The notes under the pieces were generated by a model, which did no database searches, was not told the origin of the DNA, and saw only the letters and a list, made by a program, of their open reading frames with translations. The position numbers and the translations under genes are program-made. This document shows positions 1 through 12,290 of a stretch of DNA of 64,000 nucleotides, piece after piece. The DNA comes from Cryoendolithus antarcticus (lineage: Eukaryota; Ascomycota; Dothideomycetes; Cladosporiales; Cladosporiaceae): contig NAJO01000008.1 of assembly GCA_002077065.1 (NCBI GenBank), positions 682,001 through 746,000 of the forward strand, written 5' to 3'. The stretch's first letter is position 1, and every line of letters begins with the position of its first letter.

Positions 1-930
1 CGGACTGCGAAAAGTGTCGATCGCGTGTACCTGGACACATGAATCACTTCTTTTGAGGATTAGTACGAACGTTTTGCCGAGCCTTTGAGCGTAAATGATG
101 GAGCGATTCAGCATGGAACTTGTATTGCTCGATTGATAGAGGCGCAACTGGGGCTTATGAGGATCGGTAGCACATGTAGCTTGGGGTCACGCATTGCATC
201 GGATCGGGTACGACATGTATGAAACACCTGCATTTGACATTTGCGCAGCGCAAATAGAAGCGCCTCATGCAACACACGCATCTGGTTGAGAGCCAGCGCA
301 GTCCACTGTGTGCAAGGTATCTCACCGCCTCGACGATGTGGTGCTCCTGGAGTCGACTTGCACGATGCTCTGGACAGATGCTAATGCAGGTGTTGCCGAT
401 GACTGAGACGGTGTTCTATCGCAGGCGCTATACGACGAACTGCAAAGCAGTGTAAGCAATTTCCTCGTGCTATCGAGAGCGGGAAAGTCCGGTATACGAG
501 AGCATGTCTCTCCTTGACTGCGTTCTTGAGGCATCGACCTATGCGGTCGCCACGATAGATGCACCATCAAGTCCCTCAGACCACAGGGATAGTGCCTTTT
601 CTCGAGCGCCTCAGAGATGGCTTCACTTACGCAGGGCGCAGTGTAGCACCGCAATCGACGCCGTGTAGAAATTGAGAGTCATCTTAGTGTTCTGCATCTC
701 GCCTCTCGTCGGCGGCGACTTCGAGAGGTCGCCCGTACAGCCTTCATGATACGTGCACAAGCATTGATCGTCAATCATTGGGGAGCCGCTTTCTCACAGG
801 CTACGGACTCGAACCCCATTTTACGCAGTGCACAGTACGGTATCACAAGCAACCTAATCATTTCATTGAGAGAGAGCGATACTACGCTCCAAAACTCCAC
901 GCGACCAAGCTACAGACGCCTTGGAATTCC
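1..930. other. Intergenic left edge, no supported gene
   Basis: I see no reading frame here with protein-like composition or recognisable motifs on either strand; the open frames are short and uncorroborated. It probably contains the 3' flank of the phosphofructokinase gene and part of a neighbouring gene's flank outside the window. No tRNA-like boxes or repeats stood out. Confidence 0.4.
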
Positions 931-3330
931 TCAAAGTCCGTTCACCGCCTCACTCTCCTTGATAGGCAGAATCGCGGGAGACCTTCCCATGGGCGTGTAT
1001 CGGTGCAGAGCCGACTGTGGTCTTCCGGAGAGAGTATTGACCACTTCGGTCAACTGTATCCAAAATTCGTCTTTGGGTCGGCGTTGCTTCCAGTCCGTTT
1101 CCGTCTCCTCGATCACTTTCATAGGGCTAAATTTGACCTTCGCACCCCTGATACCGATTATGGACGTTGATGCGGGGTCTTCGTTGATTTGATCCTTTGT
1201 CTTTCCCGTAAAGGACTCCAGGAACTGCAGCGATTTGACACCGAAACGTACGGCTCTGACGCGATCCATCGGTGAAGGGGTCCCACCTTGTTGCACATGC
1301 CCTGGGACCGCGAATCGTGAATCAAATCGACCTTCCGCCTCATCTTTGATGATGTTAGCAACGATCTCGGTCGTGTACACCTTGCTAGCCTTCTCATTGC
1401 GTAGGATGATCTTTCCTGTTCGACTGCTTCCTTTGTCTTTCGCAAACTGGTCTTTCAAGAACTTGATATCCTCGACGAGCATCTTCAAATGGATGCCTTC
1501 TTCAGGTGTGTAGACGGCCAACGCACCAATCGACAAACCAGCGATTGTTGCTATGTAACCTGAAGCACCTCCTTGTGTTTCAACAACAAAGACACGACGA
1601 CGAGACGCGCTTGCTGATTGTTTGATCGCGTCGCAGTAGTCAATCAAAGCGTTGAGACACGTGTCGGAACCGATCGAGTACTCAGTACCCGGGACATTGT
1701 TCGAGACAGTTGCAGGCAAGATCACCATGGGAATCTTGAACGCATCATACTTTGTGCGAGCCTGGCGAAGCTCCGACAAAGCCGTGAAGCCTTCGAAACC
1801 ACCGATGATCAGAAGAGCGCCGATACGATACTTCTCGAAGCAGAACGCTGTCTTCTCCATATCCTCCGATGGCAAATCACGGTTGGTTCCAATTTCAGAA
1901 CCACCCTTGGACGCCCAGCTCTCGGCGTCTAGCCACTCAACCTCACGCACCGATCCTTCAGGCTTATCGTCATGATGCCTACACAGGCCGGGAAAGCCAT
2001 TATGGAGGGCAACAGGGGTGTGGCCACGAGCGAGGCAGTAGGCGACCGCAGCTCTCGTTGCGGCGTTCATACCTCCGGCGGGCGCACCAACGTGGATGAT
2101 ACCGACGCGGAGGCGCTCCTCAACTGGCAGCTTGAGGTGATCCGTGTCAGTCGATGTCGTGATGTTAAACGCCTGCCAGTATTCGGCGAATTCGGCATCG
2201 CGCCCAGCCATTGCAGCTGCGAAGTCCTTGGCAGCTATCTGGGCAGCAACCTCCTTCGTCATCTTAACAGCCTCCATAAGGTTCTTGCGCACTATCTTGT
2301 TCTCCACGATGCAGATGACTGGACTTGGGGTCTCAGGTGTAGCTTCAAGCACGGCTTTGACGGCCTCAACACCCTGGAGCGTGGCCAACATCCGATCATA
2401 AGCACAAGCCGTGCCACCACGCTGCACGTGACCGAGTGTAGTGACACGAGTATCAAGATGCAGGCGATTAGAAAGCAGATCCTTAACCATATCAGGAGAG
2501 ATGTGCGTCAATTGGCGATCGTGAGCACCCTCTGCTACGATGACGATCGTCTTGCGCTTCCCCAGCTTCCTGTGCTTGCTGATGATTGAGCACATCTCCT
2601 CTTCCCAGTTCTCGGAGGGCGGATTCTCGGGTAAGAATACGAAATCAGCACCGCAGCTCACACCTGCCATGAGAGCGAGCCATCCGCAGTGACGTCCCAT
2701 GACCTCGATCACGAACGCGCGCTGGTGCGAAAGCGCAGTTGCGTCGATGTAGTCAATCGCCTGGCAGATGCGTTGAAGCGAGCTGTAGCATCCGATCGTG
2801 GCATCAGTGCCACTGAGATCGTTGTCGATGCTCCCAACCAGTCCTACAATGTTGAGGTGCTTGAATTGCTTGACTTCCTCCTTGGTGCGTTTTCCTGTGG
2901 TGACCAATTCGTCAATCAGACTGGGCCATTCGGCTCGAAACTTGTCAGCTCCAGTAAGTGATCCGTCTCCGCCGCAGATGATCAATGCATCAATTCCCTT
3001 TTCCACCATATTGTTGGCGGCAGTCAGTCTCCCTGGCCTTTCCATGAAAGCCATACATCTGGCTGTGCCTATAAGGGTACCACCCTCAGAAAGCCAGCCG
3101 CGAACGTCCTCCCATTGCATTCGCTTGATTAGATCTCCACCCTGAACGAGGCCCTCGTAACCCTCATAGACGGCGTACGCAATGCAACCTGATGCGATGG
3201 TTTGACGTACAACAGCACGAACAGCACCGCTCATCCCTTGAGAATCACCCCCAGAAGTCATCACTGCGATCTTCTTCTTGGCCAGCTCGGGCGGCGACAT
3301 GGCCGGTGGCGTGAGATTGATGTTCGCCAT
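931..3330 (-). CDS. PFK1: ATP-dependent 6-phosphofructokinase
   Basis: This 799-residue intronless frame is a eukaryotic phosphofructokinase, which phosphorylates fructose 6-phosphate to fructose 1,6-bisphosphate with ATP in cytosolic glycolysis. The N-terminal half opens with the glycine-rich ATP loop ([14 protein letters not shown], near residue 25), followed by GGDGSL and the catalytic GSIDND segment near residue 165. A second PFK-like half starts near residue 405 ([16 protein letters not shown]), the tandem duplication typical of fungal and animal enzymes, where the C-terminal half is regulatory. The first ATG follows a plausible leader and matches the usual fungal length. Yeast has paired alpha and beta subunits, whereas filamentous fungi usually have one gene, so allosteric control by fructose 2,6-bisphosphate is expected from the family rather than seen here. 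Confidence 0.97.
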   Translation of the reverse strand: MANINLTPPAMSPPELAKKKIAVMTSGGDSQGMSGAVRAVVRQTIASGCIAYAVYEGYEGLVQGGDLIKRMQWEDVRGWLSEGGTLIGTARCMAFMERPGRLTAANNMVEKGIDALIICGGDGSLTGADKFRAEWPSLIDELVTTGKRTKEEVKQFKHLNIVGLVGSIDNDLSGTDATIGCYSSLQRICQAIDYIDATALSHQRAFVIEVMGRHCGWLALMAGVSCGADFVFLPENPPSENWEEEMCSIISKHRKLGKRKTIVIVAEGAHDRQLTHISPDMVKDLLSNRLHLDTRVTTLGHVQRGGTACAYDRMLATLQGVEAVKAVLEATPETPSPVICIVENKIVRKNLMEAVKMTKEVAAQIAAKDFAAAMAGRDAEFAEYWQAFNITTSTDTDHLKLPVEERLRVGIIHVGAPAGGMNAATRAAVAYCLARGHTPVALHNGFPGLCRHHDDKPEGSVREVEWLDAESWASKGGSEIGTNRDLPSEDMEKTAFCFEKYRIGALLIIGGFEGFTALSELRQARTKYDAFKIPMVILPATVSNNVPGTEYSIGSDTCLNALIDYCDAIKQSASASRRRVFVVETQGGASGYIATIAGLSIGALAVYTPEEGIHLKMLVEDIKFLKDQFAKDKGSSRTGKIILRNEKASKVYTTEIVANIIKDEAEGRFDSRFAVPGHVQQGGTPSPMDRVRAVRFGVKSLQFLESFTGKTKDQINEDPASTSIIGIRGAKVKFSPMKVIEETETDWKQRRPKDEFWIQLTEVVNTLSGRPQSALHRYTPMGRSPAILPIKESEAVNGL

Positions 3331-4075
3331 GACTATGGTATCGGAGAGACGTATGTATCAGTCGACCATGACTATGTTGAGTTATCGCGAGGAAAGTGCT
3401 CACAAAAGCACCGTGCCCCCACGTGGAAGCTACGTGCAGCAGTAGCGCCCCTCGTTAGGCCCGATAAGGTAAAGTGGGGTAACTGAGTATAGATGACTCT
3501 CGAGAGTAGATGATAGTATTTTGAGGATGTACAGTACAAGCTGCGGACGTGCTCCGAGTCCTTCTATATCCGTGAGAAGCCATGATACAGACTACTTGGT
3601 ATACTTGGTAATGAACGGAATTTCCTGCTCTCCTCATAACAACGCTCGACTCATAGATACTGACCTATTTGATTCTGTCCATTGCCTCGTGAGTGTAACA
3701 TCACTGCCCTGACAGGCCACCGAGAAGTCCTGTCACGATACACTTCACAAAGATTGTGAGCGCAGGGTGGCGCAGACGGTGGAATGGACTTTCGAATCTA
3801 CGGAACTGGTTCAGAAGATGTGACCAGCTGTCACATCCAGGCGTTTTATGATGGACTGCAGCGCGATCGACGCTTCTTTCTACAAGTTGAGAAAGTCTGA
3901 TTCGGTCAAACAAGGCGCAGGCGTCATATTGCTTCCTTGATTACACGCACGCTCAAGCGCCTGGGCGCGAGCATGTCCAATACATAGGTAGCGACAGTTA
4001 TCAATTCCAATCCCTTCACCAGCAAGTACCACTCTTCACCCGAAACCGCACGATCTCACCAACCCTTCGGTACAC
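3331..4075. other. Intergenic region between PFK1 and the CAX gene
   Basis: This holds the upstream region of the phosphofructokinase gene and the 3' flank of the exchanger gene, both on the minus strand. No coding frame is supported. A tRNA A-box-like string near 3770 was considered and rejected. Confidence 0.4.
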
Positions 4076-6629
4076 CTAGAAGCGCGATGCACCTCCAGCC
4101 GCGCTCTGCGAGTCCTCAGACGGGTAGTAGAACGCAGCCAGTGCGATGATGACGTATGCGGCAATCAAAAGACTGCCCTCCAAGTAATTGCTCCGGCCGT
4201 CCAGTACAAGGAAGTTGACCACAAAGACCGTGACGAATAGACTGATGGTCTCAAAGATATTAAAGTAAAGACTCATCTCTGTCTTCAGAATCCAGCCAAG
4301 TAGCACCACGACTGGTGTGACGAACAGCGCGATCTGGATACTTGAGCCGACCGCAACACCGATAGCGAGATCCATCTTGTTCTTCGTCGCGACAGTGACA
4401 GCAGTGACGTGCTCAGCTGCGTTGCCAACGATTGGCAGGATGATCAAGCCGATGAAAGCTTCGCTGACGGCTGGACTGTTGGCGATCATGCCAGGAATGG
4501 CATCGACCATGAACTCGGCGCAGATCGCTACTAAGACAGTAGACAGCAGGAGCATGACGACGGCGGCGGTGCGGGACATCATGGGCTTTTCGTCTTCGCC
4601 AAGCACGACTTCTTCATTCTCAGAGCGGACGCGAGCAGCTTGGTGAGTGTATGGAGGCAGCGGCCCATGACGCGAAGCCGCAGTGGACTGAGCATTCGAG
4701 GTCGGCGTGTTCGAGCGGTTCAGGCGATCTGGCAGAGAGCTTGTGCGACGGAGACCGGATGAGCGCTTGCGCACCACTGGGCTTGCGTTCGCAGGTGGCA
4801 GAGCCGGAGGTGGCGTGGTGAACACCGTGTTGGAGAGCATCTGGCTAAGGCCGGGCCGAAGTGCTGGTGCGCGAGTGGAAAGGCCACGCATATTAAACGG
4901 GCGTTTGACTGGCGCCTGATCAGCAGTAGCTGGGCTCGGCATGAACTCAACATCGGAGGAGAACCCTACACGGGCACGCTCATTTTTCTCTGACTGTTCC
5001 ATAGCGGCGTTAGTATTTTGTGTTTCTTCAAGCTCGATAGCGTTCTCGTCTTCCTGCACATGATGACGGCGATGATGCTTGCGCTGTTTCTTTGCCTTCT
5101 TCTTGGACTTGCGCACTTTTGGTGGTATGGTGGCATCCACACTGCCATCATCACCACCAAAGTCGCGAACTCGTGGCGCACCGTTCTGGCCACCTGTAGC
5201 CTCTCCATCGGCGTCATTAGCATCGTCACCTTGGGCGGATCGTCCAATGGTCGCCGGACGGGACACTCCTGGAGTGGCATTATGGCTCTCCCAGTAGCTA
5301 CCCTGTTTCTCAAGCGTGGAAGGCGAGCTAACAACAGAAGGCACCGATGGCGTACTTGTGGCGGTGCTAGCGCTTGACTTGCGACGACGACGCTTGATCA
5401 TACGCTTGATGCGGCGGCCAGCTGTCTTGTGCGAACCTGAAGAATCTGAGTCGGAGTCGGAGCTGCTGCTTGATGTATCGGAAGAGGAGGAGGAGTTGAG
5501 CATGTCGGCAAGAACACCCGGATGCGATTCCTCATCGATGATCTCCTGGGGCGTACTCTCGTACATGTATGCATGAGACTTCAGTTGGAACAGGAGGTAC
5601 AGCACGTACACCAGTAGCAGTACGACGCTGGTACCGCGGCTGACGGCCAGGGTTTTCGTGTTGGCCTCATCAGTGCTATTGTCGTTGAAGGAGAAATGGA
5701 AAGCAGTCTGTACATCATTAGCAATAGCGAAGAAACAGCCAACGATAGCATAGGCTTACCGGAAGAAGCAGACTCATGACACTTAAGCTCAACAAACATG
5801 CGCTCATTTGAGTGACCGTGCTGTTGTAGATCTGCTCGCGATAGCGAAGACCGCCAAAGAGAAACGCCATGCCCAAGATGAGAAGCAAGTTGGCCAAGAT
5901 GGAGCCAAGCAGCGAGGCTTGTACAATGCGAATCTCGTTCTTGACCAGTGCTATGATGAAGATGATCAATTCTACGGCATTGCCGAAGGTCACGTTGAGC
6001 AGCGCGCCAATCGTGTCACCAAGACGGCTAGCGACGGATTCGGTTGCGTGACTGAGCAAGCCAGCGAGAGGTATTATGGCCACAGCGTTCATAGCGAAGA
6101 TGATGGAGTCGTTGAGACCCACTCCTTTCGCGATAATACCGACGGGCACGAATATCAGGAGCAAGTTGACCCAGCTATGGAGAAGGGCATCTTTGGTGTG
6201 CATACCAAAACGCTTGCTGCCGGCGATCATGCGTTTGGTCATGGGTGGTTTCGAGGTAGTGGTTTGGTCGTTGCTTTCAGTACCATCTAGGGCGGAAATT
6301 CCAGAGCCCGCAGCTTCGGACTTGACCGGAGGTGCAGCTGCAGAGGACTCCGTATTGCTCGCACTCTGGGGAGAGTCGATGCTATGAGTTGTCGCAACGC
6401 CGCCCCCAGTGCCAGCGTTTGTGGTGCCGCGTCCATCTGCGCGGTCAGATGGTCCGAAGGGAGACCCACGCCCATCTTGCTCGTCTAGCCTGCCAGTGTT
6501 GCTACTTGAAAGAGTCCCTGGACTGCTGTTGTGAAAGCTCGGTAACGTGGATGGCTCGACCCCTTTGTCGTAGCGGTGATGTCGAGCGATTTGCTTGACC
6601 TTATCTGATAAGGAATCAGTTTTTCCCAT
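4076..6629 (-). CDS. CAX-family Ca2+/H+ exchanger with a very long central loop
   Basis: Two exons, 6629..5760 and 5707..4076, joined by a 52-bp GT-AG intron in phase 0, give about 833 residues. The protein exchanges cytosolic Ca2+ for protons, normally at the vacuolar membrane. Both signature alpha repeats are present: GNAVEL near residue 216 in the first membrane half and GNAAEH near residue 718 in the second, each in hydrophobic helices. The N-terminal 145 residues are polar and Ser/Thr/Gly-rich. The striking part is roughly 325 residues of Ser/Asp- and Lys/Arg/His-rich low-complexity sequence between the two halves (about residues 340-665). Yeast Vcx1 is only about 410 residues in total, so this is a long-loop paralogue and may be regulated by phosphorylation. 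I start at the ATG at 6629; an upstream in-frame extension lacks a good start. Confidence 0.9.
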
Positions 6630-7406
6630 CGGCGTGAATGCGTGTAGACGCGTGAGTTTCTGGTGTGGGAAGGGATAAAAAAGGTGCGAGCGTGGAGATG
6701 GTGTAAGCAATGCAAAGACACGCGATGCAAGGCGAAGCCTTATCAAGTTATCGTTCGTGGCGCCAGACGCTAGCAATCGTGATCACCAAAGTTCCTTGCC
6801 GTCTTGGCGCGTCTGTGGCGGTGCATGTGAAGGTACCGTAGATTGGGGTTCACGTACGCATTTGATCTTTGTCTGGAATGGTCGCGAGGTGATGTCAAGG
6901 TAAATTGAACCTGTTTGAATGGATGACGGAGTCTCAATCAGCATCCAACATACTGTATGAAAGCGCATCGCTCCTGCCATGAACGTTGCCAAGTCTCGCG
7001 AGCCGTATCAAACCAGCACAGGCGACGGATTTTGGATAACGGCTACAGTAGCCCTGGTCACGTCAGCTTGGCGCGTGCGTCAGCGAAAGGTGACTAGCCA
7101 GCATGACGATGATTGGGGCGCATCGCATGTGAGAGGCATAAAATGGTCACATCGAACACCATATACGCCTCGCACAAGCAAGGGTGACGAGTGGAAGAAC
7201 TTTGGCTCGATGCAGTATCCGAAGAGAAAGTAAGTCAAATTCAACTCTTTACCGCTGTCACGCGCCTGTGAAGGACTACCTAAAGCAGTTCAGATCATGC
7301 AGTCTAAAGTAAAGAGGCGAAGAGGTTGAATATTCATTGTAAGTATATTCGACAGTTCTCGACCCCTGCTCCAAACGCCGTACCGCCTTCAATCATAGCC
7401 AACGTA
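6630..7406. other. Intergenic, CAX promoter side and DID2 3' flank
   Basis: About 0.78 kb without a supported gene. It must carry the promoter and leader of the minus-strand exchanger gene. Nothing repetitive or RNA-like was recognised. Confidence 0.4.
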
Positions 7407-8187
7407 TCATCCTGCACGCAACGCACGTAGTCTCTCTCCCAGCTTGTCTGCTCGCTCTTCCTCCGGCGCAGCCTTCAGCTCATTTGCAGGCGCTGCACTG
7501 TTCATCTCCTGTGATAGCTCCACGCCCGCCTCGTCAGCCACCTGGCTCATCAGCTTGTCCACGTCGTCCTGAGGTGTCGCGACTGCCGTGGCGGAAGATG
7601 TAGCGTTCTCGTAATAGCCCGTTGCAACGTCCAGATCCTCGAACTGCGTCTCAAAGCGGTCCATCACCGCGCTGATCTGTCGCTGCCGTCAGCGTAATCC
7701 CTATCGCGGTCAAATGCCCCCGAAACGCAGGTGTCGTACCTTCTCTAGATCCATAGCCTTCATCGCACCATCCATGCCCTTCACCACGTTCGCCATGCTG
7801 CCCGTCACCGACCGCATCGTAACGGCCGTTTGTACTCGCGAGCTCACAGCATCTATTCGCGATCCTAACCGAAGCAGGTTGACCTTCTCGTTTTGTTTGC
7901 GGATCGCATTTTGGGCGTAGATCTTGGCTATATCGGCATGGCCTTGTTGTATGGCCTAGTAGAAGCTGTCAGAGACGCCGTCCTTCCCTTGCTGAAGGAT
8001 GATTGGAACAAAAACCGTACCTTCTTCAGCTTTGCCTTCTCCGCTTGCTCATCTTTGCCCGCCTTCGCTGCCTGCCGATTCAGTTGCTTCGCTGTGAACT
8101 ACGCTGGCTGTTAGAGTCGTCCTCTGTGTGCGAGTCTCATGGAGCGTCTACCTTGAGGTTGAACAGTGCTTTCTCGAGGCCGGACAT
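7407..8187 (-). CDS. DID2: ESCRT-III-associated protein Did2 (CHMP1)
   Basis: Four exons (8187..8152, 8098..8021, 7955..7740, 7676..7407) give 199 residues with all introns in phase 0. The start [18 protein letters not shown] and the segment [20 protein letters not shown] are hallmarks of Did2/CHMP1, the Snf7-family protein that recruits the Vps4 ATPase to ESCRT-III during multivesicular-body sorting and membrane scission. The N-terminal half is basic and helical and the C-terminal half acidic, as in the family. The C-terminus [15 protein letters not shown] fits the MIT-interacting motif, the helix that binds Vps4. The length matches yeast Did2 (204 residues). ESCRT-II Vps22 lies elsewhere in this window at 35.3 kb, but the genes are not adjacent. 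Confidence 0.95.
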
Positions 8188-8606
8188 GGTCGTAAGAGTA
8201 GGTGGGTGGCTAGGTGGTATGAATCGCAGTGCTCGACGCTGCAATCTCCAAGGCGCATTCACCAGCAACAGAACCCCACGTCACAAGCCACACGTCATGA
8301 GCCACGCGGGTGTGGGGTTGTCCCCGGCCCGTCTTAGCCTTCACGTAGGGCTGATGATCTACATTGAAGGGGGGGGGGGTGTGTGATGGTGGTTGATCGT
8401 TGTCTTCTTTCAATCAACTTCTACTAGCCAACGATGGCCCCGACGACTGACTTAGATACGTGGTCTGCATGTGGAGCAAGACTCTGTCTACCACATGCTC
8501 ATGCCTAGACAGTTGCGTGCACGCGATTGGAAGACCAATTGTCATCATTCTCGTGCATTTCATGCATTCATTCGCTCTTAGTATATGGTGCCTAAGAGCA
8601 ACCAGA
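8188..8606. other. Intergenic with a poly-G run
   Basis: Upstream region of DID2 and downstream flank of ISN1. It contains an uninterrupted run of ten G followed by a short TG repeat near 8368-8382. No gene is supported. Confidence 0.5.
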
Positions 8607-9984
8607 TCATGGCTTGGACGAGCTCAGTTGCGCAATCTCATCCAGAAGCTGCACTGTCTCGGCCGGACTTGCTATCCATGCCGTAGTCGACGCCAATCTT
8701 GCCTTGAAATCGTTTGCTCCAGCCGAGAGGAATTGGTCGCCTACGTGCAAGCTTCTACTCCCTTCGATGCCGCCAAAGTATCTTTGACATGCCATCACAC
8801 CCCACTTCTTATTGCCAATGTCGACGAAGACATCGTTACCGCCATTGAAAGCGCACCAGGGGATTTTCTTGCCAGCTGGGTGCATGTCCTAGACCGGAGT
8901 CAGCGTCATTCATGGAGTCTGACTAAGCAGTACTGACCAGCGTTCGTTGCGTAACAAGCACAGTCTCCTCCAGCTGCTCTCGAGCCAGTCTTGTCCCTTT
9001 GCTTGGGAATATGCCCACAGCTCGCTCCTTACGCAGGACCGCAACTGGCATACGCAGTGTCGAGATGCAATCTTGCAGGGCGGCTTCGGCAGCGTCTAGC
9101 AACTCGATGATGTTCGACTCGCTCCACGTGCTCATCTCTGGCAATTTCCAGTCTGCTTCAGGTACAGCAACCAGCTTGTGGGGAGCAGTGGGTGAGTACG
9201 CATACAGGTAGCTCGACTCGCCGCCCATCACCACAAGCTGAGCGGTATTGGCAATGTCACTCGCAGCGACGGCGTCAAGAAGCCCATATAAGCGCTCGTA
9301 GTACTTTTCAGCTTCGGTATATCCAGCTGCAGTGACTATTCCGACACGAGTGCCCTTTCGTAGCAAGTCCATTAGACGAACGAGGACGGGATTGTCGGGA
9401 CTCAGCGAGTGACCATCTTCGTACAGAGTCACGTCTCCGTCGAACGTGACCAATTCCAGCTTACTGCCCTGCACAAGTGACATCACCTGCGCAGTGTTCA
9501 AGATGAGCCGAATGTCATTGAACGACGGCGCGACAAATCGCCGTGAGCTGATGCATCGGCGCTGGTCTTGCCACGCGAATGCATCTTGCAGTGGCAGAGG
9601 GGTGAAGAAGATGCCTACTGAAGGTACCAGTAGCTTAAGCTTTGAGCCATGAGGCGTGCCGCTCTTCTGGTGAGCAATGTGATCTTGGATCAAGAGTTCG
9701 ACATCTCGCATGATCTGAGCGTATCGCTCATGGGCATTGGCCGCCATGGCGGGGACATCGGGGCGATTGCCATGATGGGAGACAAGGACGAAGGGCACGG
9801 CGAGCAAGCCCTTGATCCACTCGATCTGATGCGAGTTATGATTTGACAAGCACCTCTTGTCTCACGGATACGTACAAGTTGGTCACGTCTGTGCTGAACA
9901 AGTGCATCTGGACAACCATGTTAGCACTCGCTTCGGTGAGTTCGCGGCTGTTGACTTACACTCAACGCGGTATCTTGTCGTCAT
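8607..9984 (-). CDS. ISN1: IMP-specific 5'-nucleotidase
   Basis: Four exons (9984..9960, 9907..9876, 9825..8938, 8888..8607) give 408 residues. Isn1 hydrolyses IMP to inosine and phosphate in purine salvage and NAD-related turnover in the cytosol. The N-terminus MTTRYRVEYALVQHRRDQL followed by IEWIKGLLAVPFVL is the fungal Isn1 start. The HAD-like catalytic motif TFDGDVTLYEDG is near residue 160, and the C-terminal motifs CAFNGGNDVFVDIGNKKWG and LHVGDQFLSAG complete the HAD core with its metal-binding acids. The two tiny 5' exons (25 and 32 nt) were placed by homology to the family start; each junction is GT-AG. The start is 260 bp from the divergent MED17 gene, so they share a bidirectional promoter region. 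Confidence 0.93.
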
Positions 9985-10244
9985 TCTGGATATGGTGGGA
10001 CTGAGAGTGTGAGCCACAGGGGCTCCAGCTGATGAGACGCTACATCGTCGGTCGATACATCGTTCACTGATCTCATGTTTGCTAAGAGGGACAAGCCACA
10101 TGTAAGCGCGTTTACCGCTGCCGGAGTCCGGCCCGCAATACGCCGAAGAAGTCACTAAGCGCGTTGTGCATCTACATGTGCTGAACTACATTTATAGTAT
10201 GTAAGTAAGTCTAGACAGACTGGTGGATGACTTGACGCGGCATC
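9985..10244. promoter_or_regulatory. Bidirectional promoter region ISN1/MED17
   Basis: Head-to-head start codons are only 260 bp apart, so the core promoters of both genes must lie here. I did not recognise a TATA box or a specific factor site with confidence. Confidence 0.5.
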
Positions 10245-12071
10245 ATGGCCGCGCTTGCGTTCCAGCCATGGCCGCTGGCAGCGCCCAAGAAGCCAGCGTT
10301 GATCGACATTCTCACTCATATCTCGCTCGAACGCGGCCACTTTCGAGACATCACCGAGTCGTCACTACAGGAGGAGCTCGCTGCTGCAGATGGTCTATCA
10401 CCCAGCTCAAGCGATACTGAGGACGACGAAGAACAGGTCGCGCCGAAGCAAGTTGCTAAAGCCGCACCATCGACCCGACAGGAGCTTTACGCTGTGAAGA
10501 ATGACATGCTACGGCAGCTGGACGAGGCACAACGACAGATCTCAGATGCTGTGCAATTTATGTCATTGCTCAATTCTGAGCATACGCCTGCAGCGGAGAA
10601 GTCGTTGAGCAAGGCTTACATGGGGCCAGTGCAGAAAGGCACTCTGGGAACGGATATATGGCAGCGCATGGACGTGGACTATGCGAGGGACGAGCAAGAC
10701 GAGCGTCTGGCGCAGAATATCAAGATGCGTGGTCTACAGGAGAGTGCAGACAGCTTACTTGGCGCGGCGAAGCGACTTGAGGTCAATGTCAAGAGGGAGA
10801 CGGAGTATTGGAATCAGATGCTTTCCATCAGTGAGAAAGGTTGGAATGTTTGTCGGGTCGGTGGCAGGTCTAACAGGCTTGGAGTGAGGCTTGGATTCAG
10901 TGAGAGCGCTGGTGAATTCGCTGGGAGAAGCGTTGCTGCTTTACAGACGGATTCAGAAGGCGGCATATCACTGGAAAGAGGTATCGGAGTCAAGCCGAAG
11001 GGACTGCGAGTCTCTGTGACCCGAGATGGTCAGGTAGCTGGGATATCATACTTACAAGCTATGGCTGATAGCTCCGAGACAACACTTGAGTCCCGCATAC
11101 GTCGAACTCGCGACAGCATCTTCGATGAGGAGCTTCACCGCGAGATGCTCTTGGAATGTCGGACGATGGCCGCGGTAGGAGTACGGCTGAAAGGGTCTGC
11201 CATCAAAGTACCATACAGTGTAAACGCCGACGCACGCACAAACAGGGTGGAGCTGGACCTTGTGCCGCTCAGCGCAGAGACAGGCACTCAAATAAACACA
11301 GAGAACTCGGACGACAACCTTGCACAAGCTCTCGCACTAGCCTGCCGTCTGCTGTTGACCCAAGCGCATCGAGACAGGCTTGAGGCACGCTCCGCAACGC
11401 CACCACCTCTTGGCGAGAGAAAAGCTGAGAAACCGGTGCTCGAGATCCTACGTCCGATAGCTGCGTTCCTCTCGCATGATAGGGCCATGCAGTCCATCAA
11501 TGCGCATTTTCACGCGACGTCAACGTTGCTGCTTTGCGCTAGCATCAAGTCACAGACTTTACGCGCACATCTCAAGGTTACGTCGGAGGGAGGTTCGCAA
11601 GGGATAGACGCACTCACTGCTACGATGAAGGGAACATTGACATCGACTGCTCAATTGGTCATCGAAGGCCCTAGCGAGCAGGAAAGTGCAAAGCTCACTG
11701 TTACGATAGAGACCTCATCTTCGCAAAAGCCTGCCTCCTCATTCACCATCGCGGGTCAGCATGGCGAGCCGGTCGTATGCGACGACTCCGCAAGCGCCCA
11801 TATTGCCGCTGATGAAGCAGTGGCAATACTGATAGTGCGCCAATTGCAGTCGCAAGCTGGGCCAAGCTGGATCTGTAACGATGAAGAAGCTGTGCTCACT
11901 AAGGAGGCAGATGATCGCGATGAAGTCGTTCGTAGCGAGCGCGTAGAGATCACTGTCGGGAAGGGAGTCTTTGCCATGGCGCTGAGCGACCAAACGCTTC
12001 AGTGGACTGTCGACGGTGACGTGCCCGAGACCGGATTCTGGCAGGCGGGCGAAAAGCATTTGACTGCGTAG
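10245..12071 (+). CDS. MED17: Mediator complex head subunit Med17 (Srb4)
   Basis: An intronless frame of 608 residues matches fungal Med17/Srb4, the scaffold of the Mediator head module that contacts RNA polymerase II and is needed for most transcription. Family features are the N-terminal PWP-containing segment followed by DILTHISLERGHFRDITE, an acidic linker (near residue 60), the helical region with LNSEHTPAAEKSLSKAY, and the conserved LGTDIWQRMDVD plus RETEYWNQMLSISEKGWNVCR block near residues 130-205. The C-terminal half is predicted helical and less conserved, as usual. The ATG used is the first in frame after the ISN1 divergent region. The gene ends 219 bp from the convergent neighbour. 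Confidence 0.92.
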   Translation: MAALAFQPWPLAAPKKPALIDILTHISLERGHFRDITESSLQEELAAADGLSPSSSDTEDDEEQVAPKQVAKAAPSTRQELYAVKNDMLRQLDEAQRQISDAVQFMSLLNSEHTPAAEKSLSKAYMGPVQKGTLGTDIWQRMDVDYARDEQDERLAQNIKMRGLQESADSLLGAAKRLEVNVKRETEYWNQMLSISEKGWNVCRVGGRSNRLGVRLGFSESAGEFAGRSVAALQTDSEGGISLERGIGVKPKGLRVSVTRDGQVAGISYLQAMADSSETTLESRIRRTRDSIFDEELHREMLLECRTMAAVGVRLKGSAIKVPYSVNADARTNRVELDLVPLSAETGTQINTENSDDNLAQALALACRLLLTQAHRDRLEARSATPPPLGERKAEKPVLEILRPIAAFLSHDRAMQSINAHFHATSTLLLCASIKSQTLRAHLKVTSEGGSQGIDALTATMKGTLTSTAQLVIEGPSEQESAKLTVTIETSSSQKPASSFTIAGQHGEPVVCDDSASAHIAADEAVAILIVRQLQSQAGPSWICNDEEAVLTKEADDRDEVVRSERVEITVGKGVFAMALSDQTLQWTVDGDVPETGFWQAGEKHLTA

Positions 12072-12290
12072 CCAACTTAGCCAATACCTGAGAATAAAGC
12101 CCTTCCATGGGCTGAAATCGCCCTTCCCTCGAAAGGTGCTGAAACTTGATAAGACCAGCACTCTGTCGACTGATCCTACCTCAGTACTCGTCAATGTGTA
12201 TGGTCGTATATGATCGTACCTAGTCTATGGAATGCTCCATATTCCACCTGAGCCTTATACTAGCGCCTGCTCCGAAACCTGTAGATAGAA

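Noticed and set aside
1618..2589. Several long plus-strand frames opposite the phosphofructokinase gene
   Set aside because: They lie fully antisense to a strongly conserved coding exon and have no family features.
3760..3840. tRNA-like A box (TGGCGCAGACGG) with a later TTCGA string
   Set aside because: No acceptor stem pairs around it, spacing to a B box is wrong, and no cloverleaf can be drawn.
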